Shown here piece by piece: positions 45,238-56,549 of a DNA stretch of 64,000 nucleotides (position 1 is its first letter; each line of letters opens with the position of its first letter). The stretch is from Kosakonia oryziphila (GTDB lineage Bacteria > Pseudomonadota > Gammaproteobacteria > Enterobacterales > Enterobacteriaceae): positions 40,288-104,287 of the forward strand of contig NZ_FMBC01000011.1 in assembly GCF_900094795.1 (NCBI RefSeq), written 5' to 3'. A program made the position numbers and the translations under genes. The notes under the pieces were generated by a model, which had not been told where the DNA came from, ran no database searches, and saw only the letters and a list, made by a program, of their open reading frames with translations.

Positions 45238-45527
45238 ATGTGACGCTGGTGGAAATCAATATTAAACCTGGTTGTGTGGAGGATTTTTTACAAGTGTTTC
45301 GCGCCAATCATGAAGGCGCAATCCGCGAGCCGGGCAACCTACGTTTTGATGTGTTGCAGGATCCGAAAGTGAAAACCCGCTTTTTTATTTACGAAGCCTA
45401 TCAGGATGATGCGGCCGTTGAGGCGCATAAAAAGACGCCGCATTACCTGGCGTGCGTGGAGAAGCTGGAGGCGCTAATGTCCGAGCCGCGCAAAAAACGC
45501 AGTTTTATTGGTTTGCTGCCGGAGTAG
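45234..45527 (+). CDS. lsrG: LsrG, phospho-AI-2 isomerase
   Basis: An ABM-fold (antibiotic biosynthesis monooxygenase-like) isomerase converting phospho-AI-2 to the LsrF substrate. The 97-residue protein matches E. coli Lsr[42 protein letters not shown] and [19 protein letters not shown] (active-site His). Its ATG overlaps the lsrF TGA (ATGA). Confidence 0.94.
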   Translation: MNVTLVEINIKPGCVEDFLQVFRANHEGAIREPGNLRFDVLQDPKVKTRFFIYEAYQDDAAVEAHKKTPHYLACVEKLEALMSEPRKKRSFIGLLPE

Positions 45528-45537
45528 CGTCAAAAAA

Positions 45538-45604
45538 GCCGGATGGCGCAGCGCCTCTCCGGCACAAGTGATCAGGCCCAGTAAGCGTGGGTGCTACCGG
45601 GCGC
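45538..45604. repeat. Pair of REP elements (BIME) after lsrG
   Basis: GCCGGATGGCGCAGCGCCTCTCCGGC (45538-45563) is a REP unit. About 12 bp on, the opposite-orientation unit GCCCGGTAGCACCCACGCTT...GGGC (minus strand) runs to about 45604. The pair lies between the convergent lsrG and patA. Confidence 0.82.
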
Positions 45605-45608
45605 AAGG

Positions 45609-47342
<1,734 letters not shown>

Positions 47343-47369
47343 TAAAGATAAATTCATTATCGCCGAAAT
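47343..47369 (+). promoter_or_regulatory. Sigma-28 (FliA) promoter of aer
   Basis: TAAAGATA-N11-GCCGAAAT fits the flagellar class 3 consensus TAAAGTTT-N11-GCCGATAA at 12 of 16 positions with exact spacing. It lies about 50 bp upstream of the aer ATG. Confidence 0.85.
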
Positions 47370-47419
47370 AACATTCGCATTAATTTTTAACAGCAATATA
47401 ACCCGCACAGGACGCAACC

Positions 47420-48940
47420 ATGTCTTCTCCTCCTTATGTCAGCCAGCAGCGTTTTATGCTGGATGCTGATACGACTCTGATGTCAACGACTGACCAGCAA
47501 AGCTACATTACTCACGCGAACGATGCTTTTATTCATGCCAGCGGTTATACCCTGGCTGAACTGCTCGACCAGCCGCATAACGTGGTGCGTCATCCTGATA
47601 TGCCCAAGGCAGCATTTGCCGATATGTGGTACACCCTCAAACAGGGCGAGCCGTGGAGCGGTGTAGTGAAAAACCGTCGCAAGAATGGCGATCACTACTG
47701 GGTTCGTGCTAACGCCGTACCGATGGTGCGCAACGGTAAAACTATCGGCTATATGTCGATTCGTACCCAGGCGACCGATGAAGAGATTGCTGCGGTTGAA
47801 CCATTGTACAAAGCCCTAAATGAAGGACGCTGTAATAAACGGGTGCATAAAGGGTTGGTGATCAGCAAAGGCTGGTGGGGGAAACTCGCTTCTTTATCGC
47901 TGCGCTGGCGTACGCGCAGTGTAATGTCGCTGCTGTGGCTTGCGCAGATGGTCGGGCTGTGGCTGAGTGGCGCAGGCGGAATGGCACTGGCGATCGGTAC
48001 GCTGGCGATGCTGGTGGGATGTATGGCCGTTGAGTGGCAGATTGTCCGCCCGGCGGAAAATGTCGCCCGGCAGGCGCTCTGCGTGGCTACCGGTGAGAGC
48101 AACAGCATACAGCCGCTGAATCGCAGCGATGAACTTGGGCTAACCTTACGCGCTATCGGCCAACTTGGGCTGATGTGCCGTTGGTTGATCAATGATGTTT
48201 CTGGCCAGGTTAACAGTGTACTTAGCGGCAGTGAGACGTTGGCAAAAGGCAATGATGATTTGAATGAACGCACCCGCCAAACCGTGGTTAATGTGCAGCA
48301 GACGGTGGCGACCATGAGCCAGATGGCGGCGTCACTGCAAACTAACTCGGAAACTGCCTCTGCCGCCGATCAGCTCTCCAGTTCCGCCAGTAACGCGGCA
48401 ACCGATGGCGGTAAAGCGATGGAGACAGTGGTGAAAACCATGGATGAAATTGCCAACAGTACGCAACGTATCGGCTCTATTACAACGCTGATTAACGACA
48501 TTGCTTTCCAGACCAATATCCTCGCACTGAACGCAGCGGTGGAAGCGGCACGGGCCGGGGAGCAGGGCAAGGGCTTTGCTGTCGTGGCGGGTGAAGTTCG
48601 CCATCTCGCCAGCCGTAGTGCCAGCGCGGCAAACGACATCCGTAAGCTTATTGATGCCAGTGCCAGTAAAGTGCAGTCTGGTTACGATCAGGTGCATGCT
48701 GCTGGTCGTACGATGGAAGATATTGTCAGCCAGGTGCAGAACGTGACGTCGCTGATTGGGCAGATTAGCCGTTCCACTACCGAGCAGGTTAACGGGCTTT
48801 CCGATCTGACGCGCGCGGTCGCTGAACTGGATGCCATCACCCAGAAGAATGCCGGTTTAGTCGAGGAAAGCGCTACTGTCTCGGCGATGGTGAAACATCG
48901 TGCTGGCCGCCTGCAGGATGCTGTATCCGTCTTGCATTAA
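47420..48940 (+). CDS. aer: Aer, aerotaxis/energy-taxis receptor
   Basis: A membrane-bound redox sensor for swimming towards optimal energy levels. The 506-residue protein equals E. coli Aer in length. N-terminal PAS domain with FAD pocket ([35 protein letters not shown]); a hydrophobic hairpin anchor (about 170-205); HAMP; then the signalling domain with the hairpin tip [35 protein letters not shown]. The membrane segment is much diverged from E. coli while PAS and tip are conserved. Confidence 0.95.
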   Translation: MSSPPYVSQQRFMLDADTTLMSTTDQQSYITHANDAFIHASGYTLAELLDQPHNVVRHPDMPKAAFADMWYTLKQGEPWSGVVKNRRKNGDHYWVRANAVPMVRNGKTIGYMSIRTQATDEEIAAVEPLYKALNEGRCNKRVHKGLVISKGWWGKLASLSLRWRTRSVMSLLWLAQMVGLWLSGAGGMALAIGTLAMLVGCMAVEWQIVRPAENVARQALCVATGESNSIQPLNRSDELGLTLRAIGQLGLMCRWLINDVSGQVNSVLSGSETLAKGNDDLNERTRQTVVNVQQTVATMSQMAASLQTNSETASAADQLSSSASNAATDGGKAMETVVKTMDEIANSTQRIGSITTLINDIAFQTNILALNAAVEAARAGEQGKGFAVVAGEVRHLASRSASAANDIRKLIDASASKVQSGYDQVHAAGRTMEDIVSQVQNVTSLIGQISRSTTEQVNGLSDLTRAVAELDAITQKNAGLVEESATVSAMVKHRAGRLQDAVSVLH

Positions 48941-48957
48941 TGTTTTAACGCCCTATT

Positions 48958-48992
48958 AAAAACCGCCATGCAATGCAGTGGCGGTTTTTTTA
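48958..48992 (+). terminator. Terminator of aer
   Basis: AAAAACCGCC...GGCGGTTTTT stem followed by TTTAT, directly after aer. The following 340 bp to 49330 are A+T-rich without a credible reading frame. Confidence 0.85.
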
Positions 48993-49334
48993 TCTATTTA
49001 TTATAAAAATAATATATATATGTGATGATATATTTGTTTTTTTGTTAAAGCAGTATTAATTATCGTTGGCAATGTGAAGTGTTAATATATTTTCCGCTCT
49101 TCCAGTTAACCATGAATTAAATATATTTAAGCAATATTAATATATGTTGCGCAAACCATTCTTCTTCCGAATATAATGATCGATAAGCAATAATTAATAG
49201 TTCTTAACTATCATGCACTTCGATAAATAATTAAAAAAACGATCAAACTCATAAAGTTAGCGCTTTGGTTACCGATAACGTGTTGTGGCTGCATATGTTT
49301 AATTTGCGCCAGGGACTTAAGCGGGCCTTTAGGG

Positions 49335-49361
49335 TTAAGCGCCCGACACTTTCGTCGGTAA
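49335..49361 (+). promoter_or_regulatory. Possible sigma-28 promoter of the first MCP gene
   Basis: TTAAGCGC-N11-GTCGGTAA has the right spacing for FliA and 6 of 8 matches at the -10 part, but a poor -35 (4 of 8). It lies 24 bp before the start codon. Context (chemoreceptor) supports it. Confidence 0.5.
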
Positions 49362-49385
49362 AATAATCAAACCCATGGAGAATAT

Positions 49386-50948
49386 ATGTTTTTACATAAT
49401 GTAAAAATAGGCGCGAAATTATTTCTGGCGTTCGGCTTTTTTATTGTGTTGATGGTGGTGAGTTCCTCAATGTCACTCTCCAGCCTGGATCGCGCAAATA
49501 ATGGAATGCAAGAAATCGTGCGTGAAGACTATCCAACCACTGTTAAAGCCAATCAGCTAATCGATAACTTCAACTCTTTTGTCAGCATTCAGCAACTGAT
49601 GCTACTTGATAGCGAAGGGAAGTGGACCGGCGAGTCGGAGAAGCGGCTTTCTGAGATCAGCAGCCACATTGCCGCGTTGCTCGAAGATCTGGCGAAAAAC
49701 CTGCATGATGACCAATCACAGAAAATCCTTGCTGAAATTCGCACCGTACGCCAGCAGTACCTTGACTCTCGCTTTCGCATCCTCGACGCCGTGAAAAATA
49801 ACAATCGTGCGGCTGCGATACAGGAGATGATGAGCAACACGGTGAATATCCAGAACGCCTACAAAGAAAAGGTGCATGAACTGATTTCTATCCAGGATGC
49901 GCAGATGAAAAGTGCGGGTGAGGTCGTACAGCACGATTTTGCCGAGAGCCGCTTGATCCTCATTCTGCTCGCAGTCTTTAGCATTGGCTTCGGCAGCCTG
50001 ATCGGCTGGATCATTGTACGTATGATTACGCGCCCATTGAGTGAGGCCGTCACCTTCGCAGAAGCCATTGCTAATGGCGATTTGACCCGTACGATTGACT
50101 CCCGCTACCGCGACGAAACGGGTGTGCTGCTGCGGGCATTAATGGAGATGAAAGAGCGCCTTGTAGAGATTGTTCATCAGGTGCAGAACGGTTCGGAGAA
50201 CATCTCCAGCGCAGCGGCACAGATTGTTGCCGGTAACCAGGATTTGGCGGCGAGAACGGAAGAACAGGCAAGCTCGGTGGAACAGACCGCAGCATCAATG
50301 GAGCAAATCACCGCCACGGTAAAAAATACCGCCGACCATACGGCAGAAGCCACACAGCTTTCCGCAGGGGCGGCGACGGTGGTGAAAAATAACGGCGAGA
50401 TGATGAAACAGGTCACGGAGAAGATGCGCGTCATTAACGACACCTCAAACCGGATGTCTGACATTATCAACCTGATTGATTCCATTGCGTTCCAGACCAA
50501 CATCCTCGCGCTGAACGCAGCCGTTGAAGCTGCGCGTGCAGGGGAACATGGGCGTGGTTTTGCAGTGGTTGCGGGCGAAGTTCGTCAGCTAGCGCAGAAA
50601 AGCGCCTCGTCGGCGAATGAGATCCGCCATCTGATCGAAAGTTCAACCAGCCAGACCAGTGAAGGGATGGCACTGGTGGAAAAAGCCAGTGGGTTGATTA
50701 ACGGTATGGTGAGCAATGTGCAAGAGATGGATGTGATCCTGCGTGAGATCGGTCAGGCGAGCCGCGAACAAACCGATGGCATTTCGCAGATTAATAGCGC
50801 CATTGGACTGATTGACTCAACCACCCAGCAGAACTCCAGTCTGGTGGAGGAGTCGGTTGCGGCGGCAGCAGCACTGAACGAGCAGGCGCTGCACTTGCGC
50901 GAACTGGTTCAGGTTTTCCGTCTGCGCGATACGCCAGAAATGGCTTAA
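49386..50948 (+). CDS. Methyl-accepting chemotaxis protein with 4-helix-bundle sensor
   Basis: A 520-residue transmembrane receptor. It has TM1 (about 11-31), a periplasmic four-helix-bundle MCP domain of about 155 residues, TM2 ([22 protein letters not shown]), HAMP ([23 protein letters not shown]) and a 36-class signalling domain. The tip is [38 protein letters not shown]. The C-terminus (RLRDTPEMA) lacks the NWETF pentapeptide that tethers CheR/CheB in Tar and Tsr, so it behaves as a low-abundance-type receptor. The ligand is unknown; the ligand residues of Tar/Tsr (RxxxR) are not evident. Confidence 0.93.
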   Translation: MFLHNVKIGAKLFLAFGFFIVLMVVSSSMSLSSLDRANNGMQEIVREDYPTTVKANQLIDNFNSFVSIQQLMLLDSEGKWTGESEKRLSEISSHIAALLEDLAKNLHDDQSQKILAEIRTVRQQYLDSRFRILDAVKNNNRAAAIQEMMSNTVNIQNAYKEKVHELISIQDAQMKSAGEVVQHDFAESRLILILLAVFSIGFGSLIGWIIVRMITRPLSEAVTFAEAIANGDLTRTIDSRYRDETGVLLRALMEMKERLVEIVHQVQNGSENISSAAAQIVAGNQDLAARTEEQASSVEQTAASMEQITATVKNTADHTAEATQLSAGAATVVKNNGEMMKQVTEKMRVINDTSNRMSDIINLIDSIAFQTNILALNAAVEAARAGEHGRGFAVVAGEVRQLAQKSASSANEIRHLIESSTSQTSEGMALVEKASGLINGMVSNVQEMDVILREIGQASREQTDGISQINSAIGLIDSTTQQNSSLVEESVAAAAALNEQALHLRELVQVFRLRDTPEMA

Positions 50949-51086
50949 TTGAGTTGTGAAATATCCAGTGCCGCGCGATCGATAATGCCAATTATCTGCT
51001 TAGGCTGTGCGGCGCTGAGTTCCCCCTGACTCACTCGTAAATCCAGCACTGCTTTAAAGTTACCGAGCGTGGGATAAATAACAACA
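50945..51086 (-). pseudogene. Short C-terminal gene remnant
   Basis: The minus strand carries an open frame of about 45 codons without a start codon, reading IYPTLGNFKAVLDLRVSQ and ending ALDISQLN before a TAA. It begins right after the terminator of the J-domain gene, so it is not translated as an independent gene. It looks like the tail of a lost protein; I do not recognise the family. It could be chance. Confidence 0.3.
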
Positions 51087-51106
51087 AAGCCCGGTTTATC
51101 GGGCTT
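51078..51106 (-). terminator. Terminator of the J-domain gene
   Basis: AAGCCCG-ATAAAC-CGGGCTT on the minus strand, followed by TGTTGTT, 8 bp after the stop codon. Confidence 0.75.
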
Positions 51107-51113
51107 GATATTT

Positions 51114-52283
51114 TCAGGCTACTTCGTCGTATTCGGCTTCGCTGACTTGCTGCTCCAGCGTCTGGCGAATTTCGCCCAGCGCTTTTTCCTGCTGGCGGAA
51201 GTAGGTTTCCCGATCGCCCAGTGATGACACGAGCTGCCAGGACTCCTCTTTCTCGAGGGTTGCCAGCTCTTCGATCAGGCTGGTGATATGCTGTTTCACT
51301 TCAGCAATACGCTGACGCAGGCGCTGCAGATCGTTCAAACGATCGCTTGCCATCAACGGCTCCAGCCCTTTTTGCAGGCGGGTCAGAATGGCGCGGATAG
51401 CGCTGAGATCGCCGCGCTGGCGCGCCTGGTTGAGCTGCACCATTATGCTGTGCGCTTCATTTTTTAAATCGTTGTCCACCAGATCCGGGTGGCAGAGTTT
51501 GCTGGCCTGGCGCCACAGACGCTTCAGTTCGTGACGTTCATCTTCTGACATCTTCTGCTCGCAGCTAAAGCGTTTTTCGGCATCGTGCTGCTGCTCCTGA
51601 TAGCTCTCGTATTCCTGACGCGCTTCGTCACGCGCCTGGCGTGCCGGTTCTTCTTCGCGCGTAAGGCCTCGTTCCAGCTCCTGCGCTTCGGCCAGCAACG
51701 AGGCGATCAGCTCGCTTTGCTGCTGCAAATGTTTGCGTGCTTCGGCAGCTTGCAATGAGTGCGGCGGCATGCTTTGCCAGCGCTGCGTCAAGGTAACCAG
51801 CACCTCCACCGCCTGAGACAGATACTTCTGGCAACGCAAATAATCGGCTTCGCGACGGCGAGCTTCCGCTTCCTGGCGGCGAACGGCGGCTTCCGCCAGG
51901 GTTTTGCGCAGGCGCAGGATTTGTGACATCAGCGGGCCGAGGCGGGTTAAGTAGAGATCATTGAACTCGTCGAGCAGTTGGATACGCGCGTTGCGTTTAT
52001 CAATCAGTTCGCGCAGTCGTTCTTCCAGCGCTTTCAGTTCCAGCTTGCTGGCGGCCACCAGTGGATCCTGCCAGCTCACGAGGGAACGCTGGTTTTGCAG
52101 CCAGCTTGTTATAGCGCGTATCGCTTCGCTGTAGTTCTTCTCTTCAAGTGCATGAACGATAAACGCTAACTCCGGATCCGTAACTTCATTTTTCAACAAA
52201 GGAAGCTGACTAAGGATGATGCCGTCATCCTCCAGTTCGATGGCGTATTTGATGATTTCAAGCCGTTTTATAGGTTTGTTCAT
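51114..52283 (-). CDS. Coiled-coil protein with internal J-domain (HPD) segment
   Basis: A 389-residue soluble protein. Residues 70-240 and 300-380 are strongly coiled-coil (LRLRKTLAEAAVRRQEAEARRREADYL; LQRLRQRIAEVKQHITSLIEELATLE). Between them lies a J-domain-like segment, LKRLWRQASKLCHPDLVD, with HPD at 265-267. It is followed by helix-forming AHSIMVQLNQARQRGDLSAI, corresponding to helices II-IV of DnaJ proteins. Inference: an Hsp70 (DnaK-type) co-chaperone or recruiter with a long helical scaffold. No membrane segment or signal peptide. I do not recognise a named gene. It is isolated, with its own terminator, among chemoreceptor genes. Confidence 0.75.
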   Translation of the reverse strand: MNKPIKRLEIIKYAIELEDDGIILSQLPLLKNEVTDPELAFIVHALEEKNYSEAIRAITSWLQNQRSLVSWQDPLVAASKLELKALEERLRELIDKRNARIQLLDEFNDLYLTRLGPLMSQILRLRKTLAEAAVRRQEAEARRREADYLRCQKYLSQAVEVLVTLTQRWQSMPPHSLQAAEARKHLQQQSELIASLLAEAQELERGLTREEEPARQARDEARQEYESYQEQQHDAEKRFSCEQKMSEDERHELKRLWRQASKLCHPDLVDNDLKNEAHSIMVQLNQARQRGDLSAIRAILTRLQKGLEPLMASDRLNDLQRLRQRIAEVKQHITSLIEELATLEKEESWQLVSSLGDRETYFRQQEKALGEIRQTLEQQVSEAEYDEVA

Positions 52284-52475
52284 GGCGTTTCGTCAAAGCG
52301 CTTAAGAGTTATTAAGGTGTGTGATTATTCATCAAATCTGGACTATAGCTGTGAATCTCGCAATAGTCTGCATCCATATTACATGGGACATATTTCAATG
52401 CGTTAGTGTTTCTGTGAAAATTCCGCTTATGGGGCTTAAATCGGCGAAATACGCGAAAAAGTGCGCGCATTGCGG

Positions 52476-52515
52476 CTTTCAGGCCACTTTGCTGACATGC
52501 TTTGCGGCCTGAAAG
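52476..52515. terminator. Hairpin after the SDR gene
   Basis: CTTTCAGGCC (52476-52485) pairs perfectly with GGCCTGAAAG (52506-52515), 5 bp beyond the SDR stop. No T-run follows; the loop is 20 nt. Confidence 0.45.
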
Positions 52516-52520
52516 ATCAC

Positions 52521-53240
52521 TCACACTTGCGTTAATCCGCCATCTACACAAATCTCGGCACCGGCAATGTAACCGCTTTCGTCACTCGCAAGAAACAACG
52601 CGACGTTGGCCACTTCTTCCGGCTGGCCCATGCGACCCAGCGGAATCGCCTGCATTAACCCTTGACGAACATTTTCCGATGCCGCAGCCATCATTTCCGT
52701 ATCAATAGGGCCGGGAGCGACGACATTAACGCGAATGCCTCTGGGCGCCAGTTCACGCGTCCAGGTTCGGGCAAAAGAGCGCAGTGCGGCTTTGCTGGCA
52801 CCATAAACACCATAACCTTCCGTCCCGATAACATCGGCAATCGATCCTATCAGTACCACGCTGGAGCCGGGTTTAAGCAGCGGCAGCGCAGCTTGCAGGG
52901 CAAATAGCGGCGAGCGGACATTCAACCCAAAGGTGTTTTCAAAATGCGTTTCTGAAACCTGTTCCAGGGTAGCGTACTCTGACATACCGGCATTAATCAC
53001 CAGCACATCCAGTTGCTGAATACTTTCCATTATGCGTGCCAGTTCGCTGCGCTGGCTGACATCAGCACGCAGCGGTAGTGCATTTCCTTCGATTTTAGCG
53101 GCAGCGTTTTGTAACTCTTCCTCACGGCGGGAGGTAAACCAGGTCGTGGCGCCTTCATGGGCAAAACGTTGGGTTATCGCCAGGCCAATTCCTTTTGCGC
53201 CGCCCAGTATGAGGGCCGTTTTGTTGTGCAGTCTATTCAT
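52521..53240 (-). CDS. Short-chain dehydrogenase/reductase (SDR)
   Basis: A 239-residue classical SDR. The NAD(P) motif is LILGGAKGIGLAITQRFAHEG, followed by VLVINAGMSE, a catalytic Ser in VVLIGSIAD, and YxxxK in GYGVYGASKAALRSFARTW. The C-terminal ICVDGGLTQV is typical of 3-oxoacyl-ACP-reductase-like enzymes of this class. The arginine in FTSRREEEL after the second strand suggests NADPH. Substrate unknown. Divergent from the HxlR regulator, a common pairing for electrophile- or quinone-responsive SDRs. Confidence 0.9.
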   Translation of the reverse strand: MNRLHNKTALILGGAKGIGLAITQRFAHEGATTWFTSRREEELQNAAAKIEGNALPLRADVSQRSELARIMESIQQLDVLVINAGMSEYATLEQVSETHFENTFGLNVRSPLFALQAALPLLKPGSSVVLIGSIADVIGTEGYGVYGASKAALRSFARTWTRELAPRGIRVNVVAPGPIDTEMMAAASENVRQGLMQAIPLGRMGQPEEVANVALFLASDESGYIAGAEICVDGGLTQV

Positions 53241-53338
53241 GATGGTTCTCCTGTTGAGTGGAAAACCGATGATATAAGTTTTATATTTAGTATCAATTAC
53301 GCACTTTGTTTATATCAGATATCAATGAGTATACCGCT

Positions 53339-53731
53339 ATGACAAAAATTGATGACTGCGATTTAGGAAATGTGGGCAAAACGCGCCCGATACTTGAGCA
53401 CATCACCAATAAATGGTCGATTTTGATCCTTACCGTATTGTGTACAAAACCTTCTCGTTTCAATGAGATCCGACGCAGGCTGGATGGTATAACCCATAAA
53501 GCACTGGCCGATGCCCTGAAACGGCTGGAGCGCAATGGGCTGGTGCATCGGGAAGTACTGCCGACAATGCCAGTGGGTGTTGAATACCGTATTACGCCGC
53601 TTGGTGAATCACTTCGGCAGCCATTTGAAGCGCTGTATCGCTGGTCGCTGGAATATGGCCCGCAGCTTACGGCGGCGCAGGAAGAGTATGATCAAAAATT
53701 TGCAGGTGCTGAAAGAGCATTAGCGTCCTGA
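53339..53731 (+). CDS. HxlR-family transcriptional regulator
   Basis: A 130-residue winged-helix HxlR protein: RPILEHITNKWSILILTVLCTKPSRFNEIRRRLDGITHKALADALKRLERNGLVHRE, then YRITPLGESLRQPFEALYRW. CDL near the N-terminus matches the CP-type cysteine position used by redox- or electrophile-sensing HxlR proteins. The start at MTKIDD is preferred over an ATG 11 codons earlier in the promoter region. Likely controls the divergent SDR gene across the 98-bp gap. Confidence 0.88.
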   Translation: MTKIDDCDLGNVGKTRPILEHITNKWSILILTVLCTKPSRFNEIRRRLDGITHKALADALKRLERNGLVHREVLPTMPVGVEYRITPLGESLRQPFEALYRWSLEYGPQLTAAQEEYDQKFAGAERALAS

Positions 53732-54021
53732 AAGATGAGTTTTCCTGTTATTCCTTTTCTTTTTGCTGCTGACGATGCTTCTTGCTCGACAACAGCAAAA
53801 GACGTTGGTTTAAAAGAATCAGTGCCGACAAGACTATGTTGCAGGATGTCCTCGTCAAAAAGTGCAGGCACTGGCACGACTGCGTGCCGGTTTGCCTGGC
53901 TTCTTTCACCATACCCGTAATAACTTTTTTGGCCGTTGGCAGCGCCTGGCTATCGGATATGCCACCACGATTCATCACCTGTTCGTGCAGCCCCTCACTC
54001 CCCCCGAGGTAAAAAATAAAC
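53732..54021. other. Gap between hxlR-type gene and MCP
   Basis: About 290 bp. A plus-strand stretch FLLFLFFLLLTMLLARQQQ (from about 53740) and a second frame rich in aromatic and basic residues to about 54000 look protein-like but have no start and contain stops. Possibly eroded coding sequence; I see no live gene. Confidence 0.35.
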
Positions 54022-54048
54022 TCAATCCATTTCTACGCAGGCCGATAT
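54022..54048 (+). promoter_or_regulatory. Sigma-28 (FliA) promoter of the second MCP gene
   Basis: TCAATCCA-N11-GCCGATAT: -10 matches 7 of 8 of GCCGATAA with exact spacing, and a TCAA-type -35 is common in chemoreceptor promoters. It lies 40 bp before the start codon. Confidence 0.82.
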
Positions 54049-54087
54049 ATAACATACCCCCTGTGTTACGCGTTGTTGGAGAAGAAT

Positions 54088-56022
54088 ATGGGCATAGCGA
54101 AGTCTGCCGGGAAAAAGCTCACAGCCAGAACACTAATGCTGGCGTCTATTTTTGTCACTATCACCATTGGGTTTCTGGTCACCATTGGCCTGCTGCTCTG
54201 GCAATCCATGGGCCAGCAGGAAGCGGTTGCCAAAAAACATCTACAGCAAATTGCACTTACTGAATCTTTACGCGTTCAACAGCAGCTTGACTCGGCGCTG
54301 AACGCTGCGCGTGATTTGGGTAACAGCGCCTGGGCGTTGCATCAGGCAGGGATGGCAGAACGACGTGGCCTCGATCAGTTGCTGACTGATTATTTGCATC
54401 ATCATCCTGATTTCCTGTCGATGTCACTAGCCTTCGAAGCCAATTCATTCGATGGCAAAGATGCAGAGTTCGCGGGTAAAGCGGATCAGGATCCGGCAGG
54501 TCGTTATGCGCGCTACGTTGATCGCGATAACGGCGGTAATCCAGCGCTGCACAACCTGGTGGATTATGAAACGCCGGGTAGCGGCGACTACTATCTGCTA
54601 CCGCGTCAGCGCCAGAAAGAAGTCATTATCGAGCCTTATATTTACCCCTATAACGGCGTGGACGTGATGCTGACCTCTATTGCGGCACCGATTATCCGCG
54701 ACGGCAAGTTTCAGGGCTCGGTGACATCGGATTTCTCGCTGGAAACGCTGCAAAAAATGATTGGCGCGATCAAGCCGTGGAAAGGCACGGGTTATGCGGT
54801 ATTACTCTCGGCGGACAATAAAGTGGTCTCCAGTCCGGATAAGGCAGCAGCGGGCAAACCCTGGACGGGGGCCATCGGCGGGGAAGCTGTGATTCGCGCA
54901 GACGATGCGATATTAAAAGAACCGGCGTTTGTCACCTGGCGCACCATCGCGATTGGTAATAGCCAGACGCCGTGGAAGCTGGCGATTGTGACCCCGGTGA
55001 GCGTGGTGATGGCCGAAGCGTGGAACTACCTGCGTAACGCTATCGTTCTGATGATCCTGAGCATTATCATTGTCAGTGTGGTGGTGGCGATGGTGTTCAC
55101 CCGTAAGGTTGCACGCCCGGTGGGCGGTGAACCAACGGAGGCGTCAGAGATTGCGCTATCCGTGGCGCAGGGTGATTTGAGTAATGAGATACCGGTGCGC
55201 GCGGGCGATAACAGTAGCATCTTCTATGCCCTGCATACCATGCAGGACCAGCTCCGGCGCATTGTTGGCAGCATCAGTGATGCCAGTAGTTCTGTGCGCT
55301 CCGGCAGCAGCGAAATTGCCGCCGGAAACCTCGATCTGGCCTCGCGTACCGAGGAGCAAGCGGCGGCGATTGTGCAGACTGCAGCGAGCATGGAGCAGAT
55401 CTCCGTGACCGTAAAAAACAATGCCGGGAACGCGCACAAGGCGACGTCGCTGACGCAGAACGCAGCACAGATTGCCGGGCAGGGCGAAGCGTTGGTGAGT
55501 GAGGTGGTGGATATCATCGGTAAGATTGATGAGAGTGCCGACAAGATTGGCGATATCAACAGCATCATCGACAGCATTGCTTTCCAGACCAATATCCTGG
55601 CACTGAACGCGGCGGTTGAAGCAGCCCGCGCAGGTGAGCAGGGTAGAGGTTTCGCGGTGGTGGCAGGTGAAGTGCGTAACCTGGCACAGCGTAGCGCCAA
55701 CGCGGCCAAGGAAATTTCGGCGCTGATTGCGGAGTCATCCGGGCGTGTCTCGAAAGGTGTGGCGCTGGTGAATGAGACGGGGACGATGATGAAGCAAATT
55801 ATCGAATCGGTCTCCAGCGTGCATATGGTGATTGCCGAGATTGTACAGGCGCTTGATGAGCAGGCGAAAGGCGTAAGTCAGGTGAGCGAGGCGGTAAATC
55901 AGATGGATAGCGCCACTCAGCAGAATGCCTCACTGGTGCAACAAATTTCCGCCGCGGCCATGTCACTTGAGGAACAGGCTAAGAATCTGGAGGAGACGCT
56001 CGCGTTCTTTGCCGCGCGCTAA
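54088..56022 (+). CDS. Methyl-accepting chemotaxis protein with dCache-type sensor
   Basis: A 644-residue receptor. It has TM1 ([21 protein letters not shown]), a periplasmic domain of about 270 residues with double-Cache features ([75 protein letters not shown]), TM2 ([19 protein letters not shown]), HAMP, and a signalling domain with tip [38 protein letters not shown]. It resembles Salmonella McpC, whose gene also neighbours aer, but the symbol is not certain. The amino-acid-binding RxWY pattern of PctA-type dCache is not seen. ATG at 54088 is chosen for GGAGAAG upstream. No NWETF tail. Confidence 0.92.
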   Translation: MGIAKSAGKKLTARTLMLASIFVTITIGFLVTIGLLLWQSMGQQEAVAKKHLQQIALTESLRVQQQLDSALNAARDLGNSAWALHQAGMAERRGLDQLLTDYLHHHPDFLSMSLAFEANSFDGKDAEFAGKADQDPAGRYARYVDRDNGGNPALHNLVDYETPGSGDYYLLPRQRQKEVIIEPYIYPYNGVDVMLTSIAAPIIRDGKFQGSVTSDFSLETLQKMIGAIKPWKGTGYAVLLSADNKVVSSPDKAAAGKPWTGAIGGEAVIRADDAILKEPAFVTWRTIAIGNSQTPWKLAIVTPVSVVMAEAWNYLRNAIVLMILSIIIVSVVVAMVFTRKVARPVGGEPTEASEIALSVAQGDLSNEIPVRAGDNSSIFYALHTMQDQLRRIVGSISDASSSVRSGSSEIAAGNLDLASRTEEQAAAIVQTAASMEQISVTVKNNAGNAHKATSLTQNAAQIAGQGEALVSEVVDIIGKIDESADKIGDINSIIDSIAFQTNILALNAAVEAARAGEQGRGFAVVAGEVRNLAQRSANAAKEISALIAESSGRVSKGVALVNETGTMMKQIIESVSSVHMVIAEIVQALDEQAKGVSQVSEAVNQMDSATQQNASLVQQISAAAMSLEEQAKNLEETLAFFAAR

Positions 56023-56038
56023 GCTGTGTGATCGTGAA

Positions 56039-56077
56039 CCGGAGGGCGTGTCTTTTGCCGGGATAATCGCCCTCCGG
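56039..56077 (+). terminator. Hairpin terminator after the second MCP gene
   Basis: CCGGAGGGCG (56039-56048) and CGCCCTCCGG (56068-56077) form a perfect 10-bp stem 16 bp after the stop. The T-run is weak. Confidence 0.6.
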
Positions 56078-56549
56078 ATAAACTTAGTGATCGGGTAAGG
56101 AAGATATACGTACCAGAGTTAACGGATGATTTGATGGCGAAAATTCGTAGCCATCAATACAACTGCTTAATAGATATTGCACGTTAGCTAACTGAATTGG
56201 AGAACGTTGCTTGCGGCAGGACTTAATCTGATGTCAGCAAGGTTGAGCAACGAGTCTTACGAGGCGATAGAAAGTAATTATCAATGGATTGGTAATCCTG
56301 AGGCTACCTATTATTTTTTTACATAAAAGTATGTAACGAGAATGATCCATGTGAAAGTAAGGGTGCCGAAATAGTCAGGTTTGAAGCACGAAAATATAGA
56401 ATATGTATTAGTCGTGAATAATACATATAACGATTAGCGTTGTGTTCTAATTCATAGCACTTTTTCCAATTGCCGCTTACCTTTGATCTTGCAGAGGCAG
56501 CTTTGCTGCAATTTGAATGACTTTATGGGAGATGGAGGCGGGCTACATG
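56078..56549. other. A+T-rich junction region before the lacI-type gene
   Basis: About 470 bp with no supported gene. A 45-codon open stretch at 56192-56326 (LNWRTLLAAGLNLMSARLSNESYEAI...) has no Shine-Dalgarno and may be remnant coding sequence. The drop in G+C from here marks the probable left edge of accessory DNA. No tRNA or clear attachment repeat is visible. Confidence 0.45.

Noticed and set aside
53735..53978. Small membrane protein or transposon fragment between the HxlR gene and the MCP
   Set aside because: Both strands give short frames without Shine-Dalgarno; none resembles a known family and the frames contradict one another.
56192..56326. 45-codon open frame before the lacI-type gene
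   Set aside because: No start context, no recognisable family, bordered by A+T-rich sequence.
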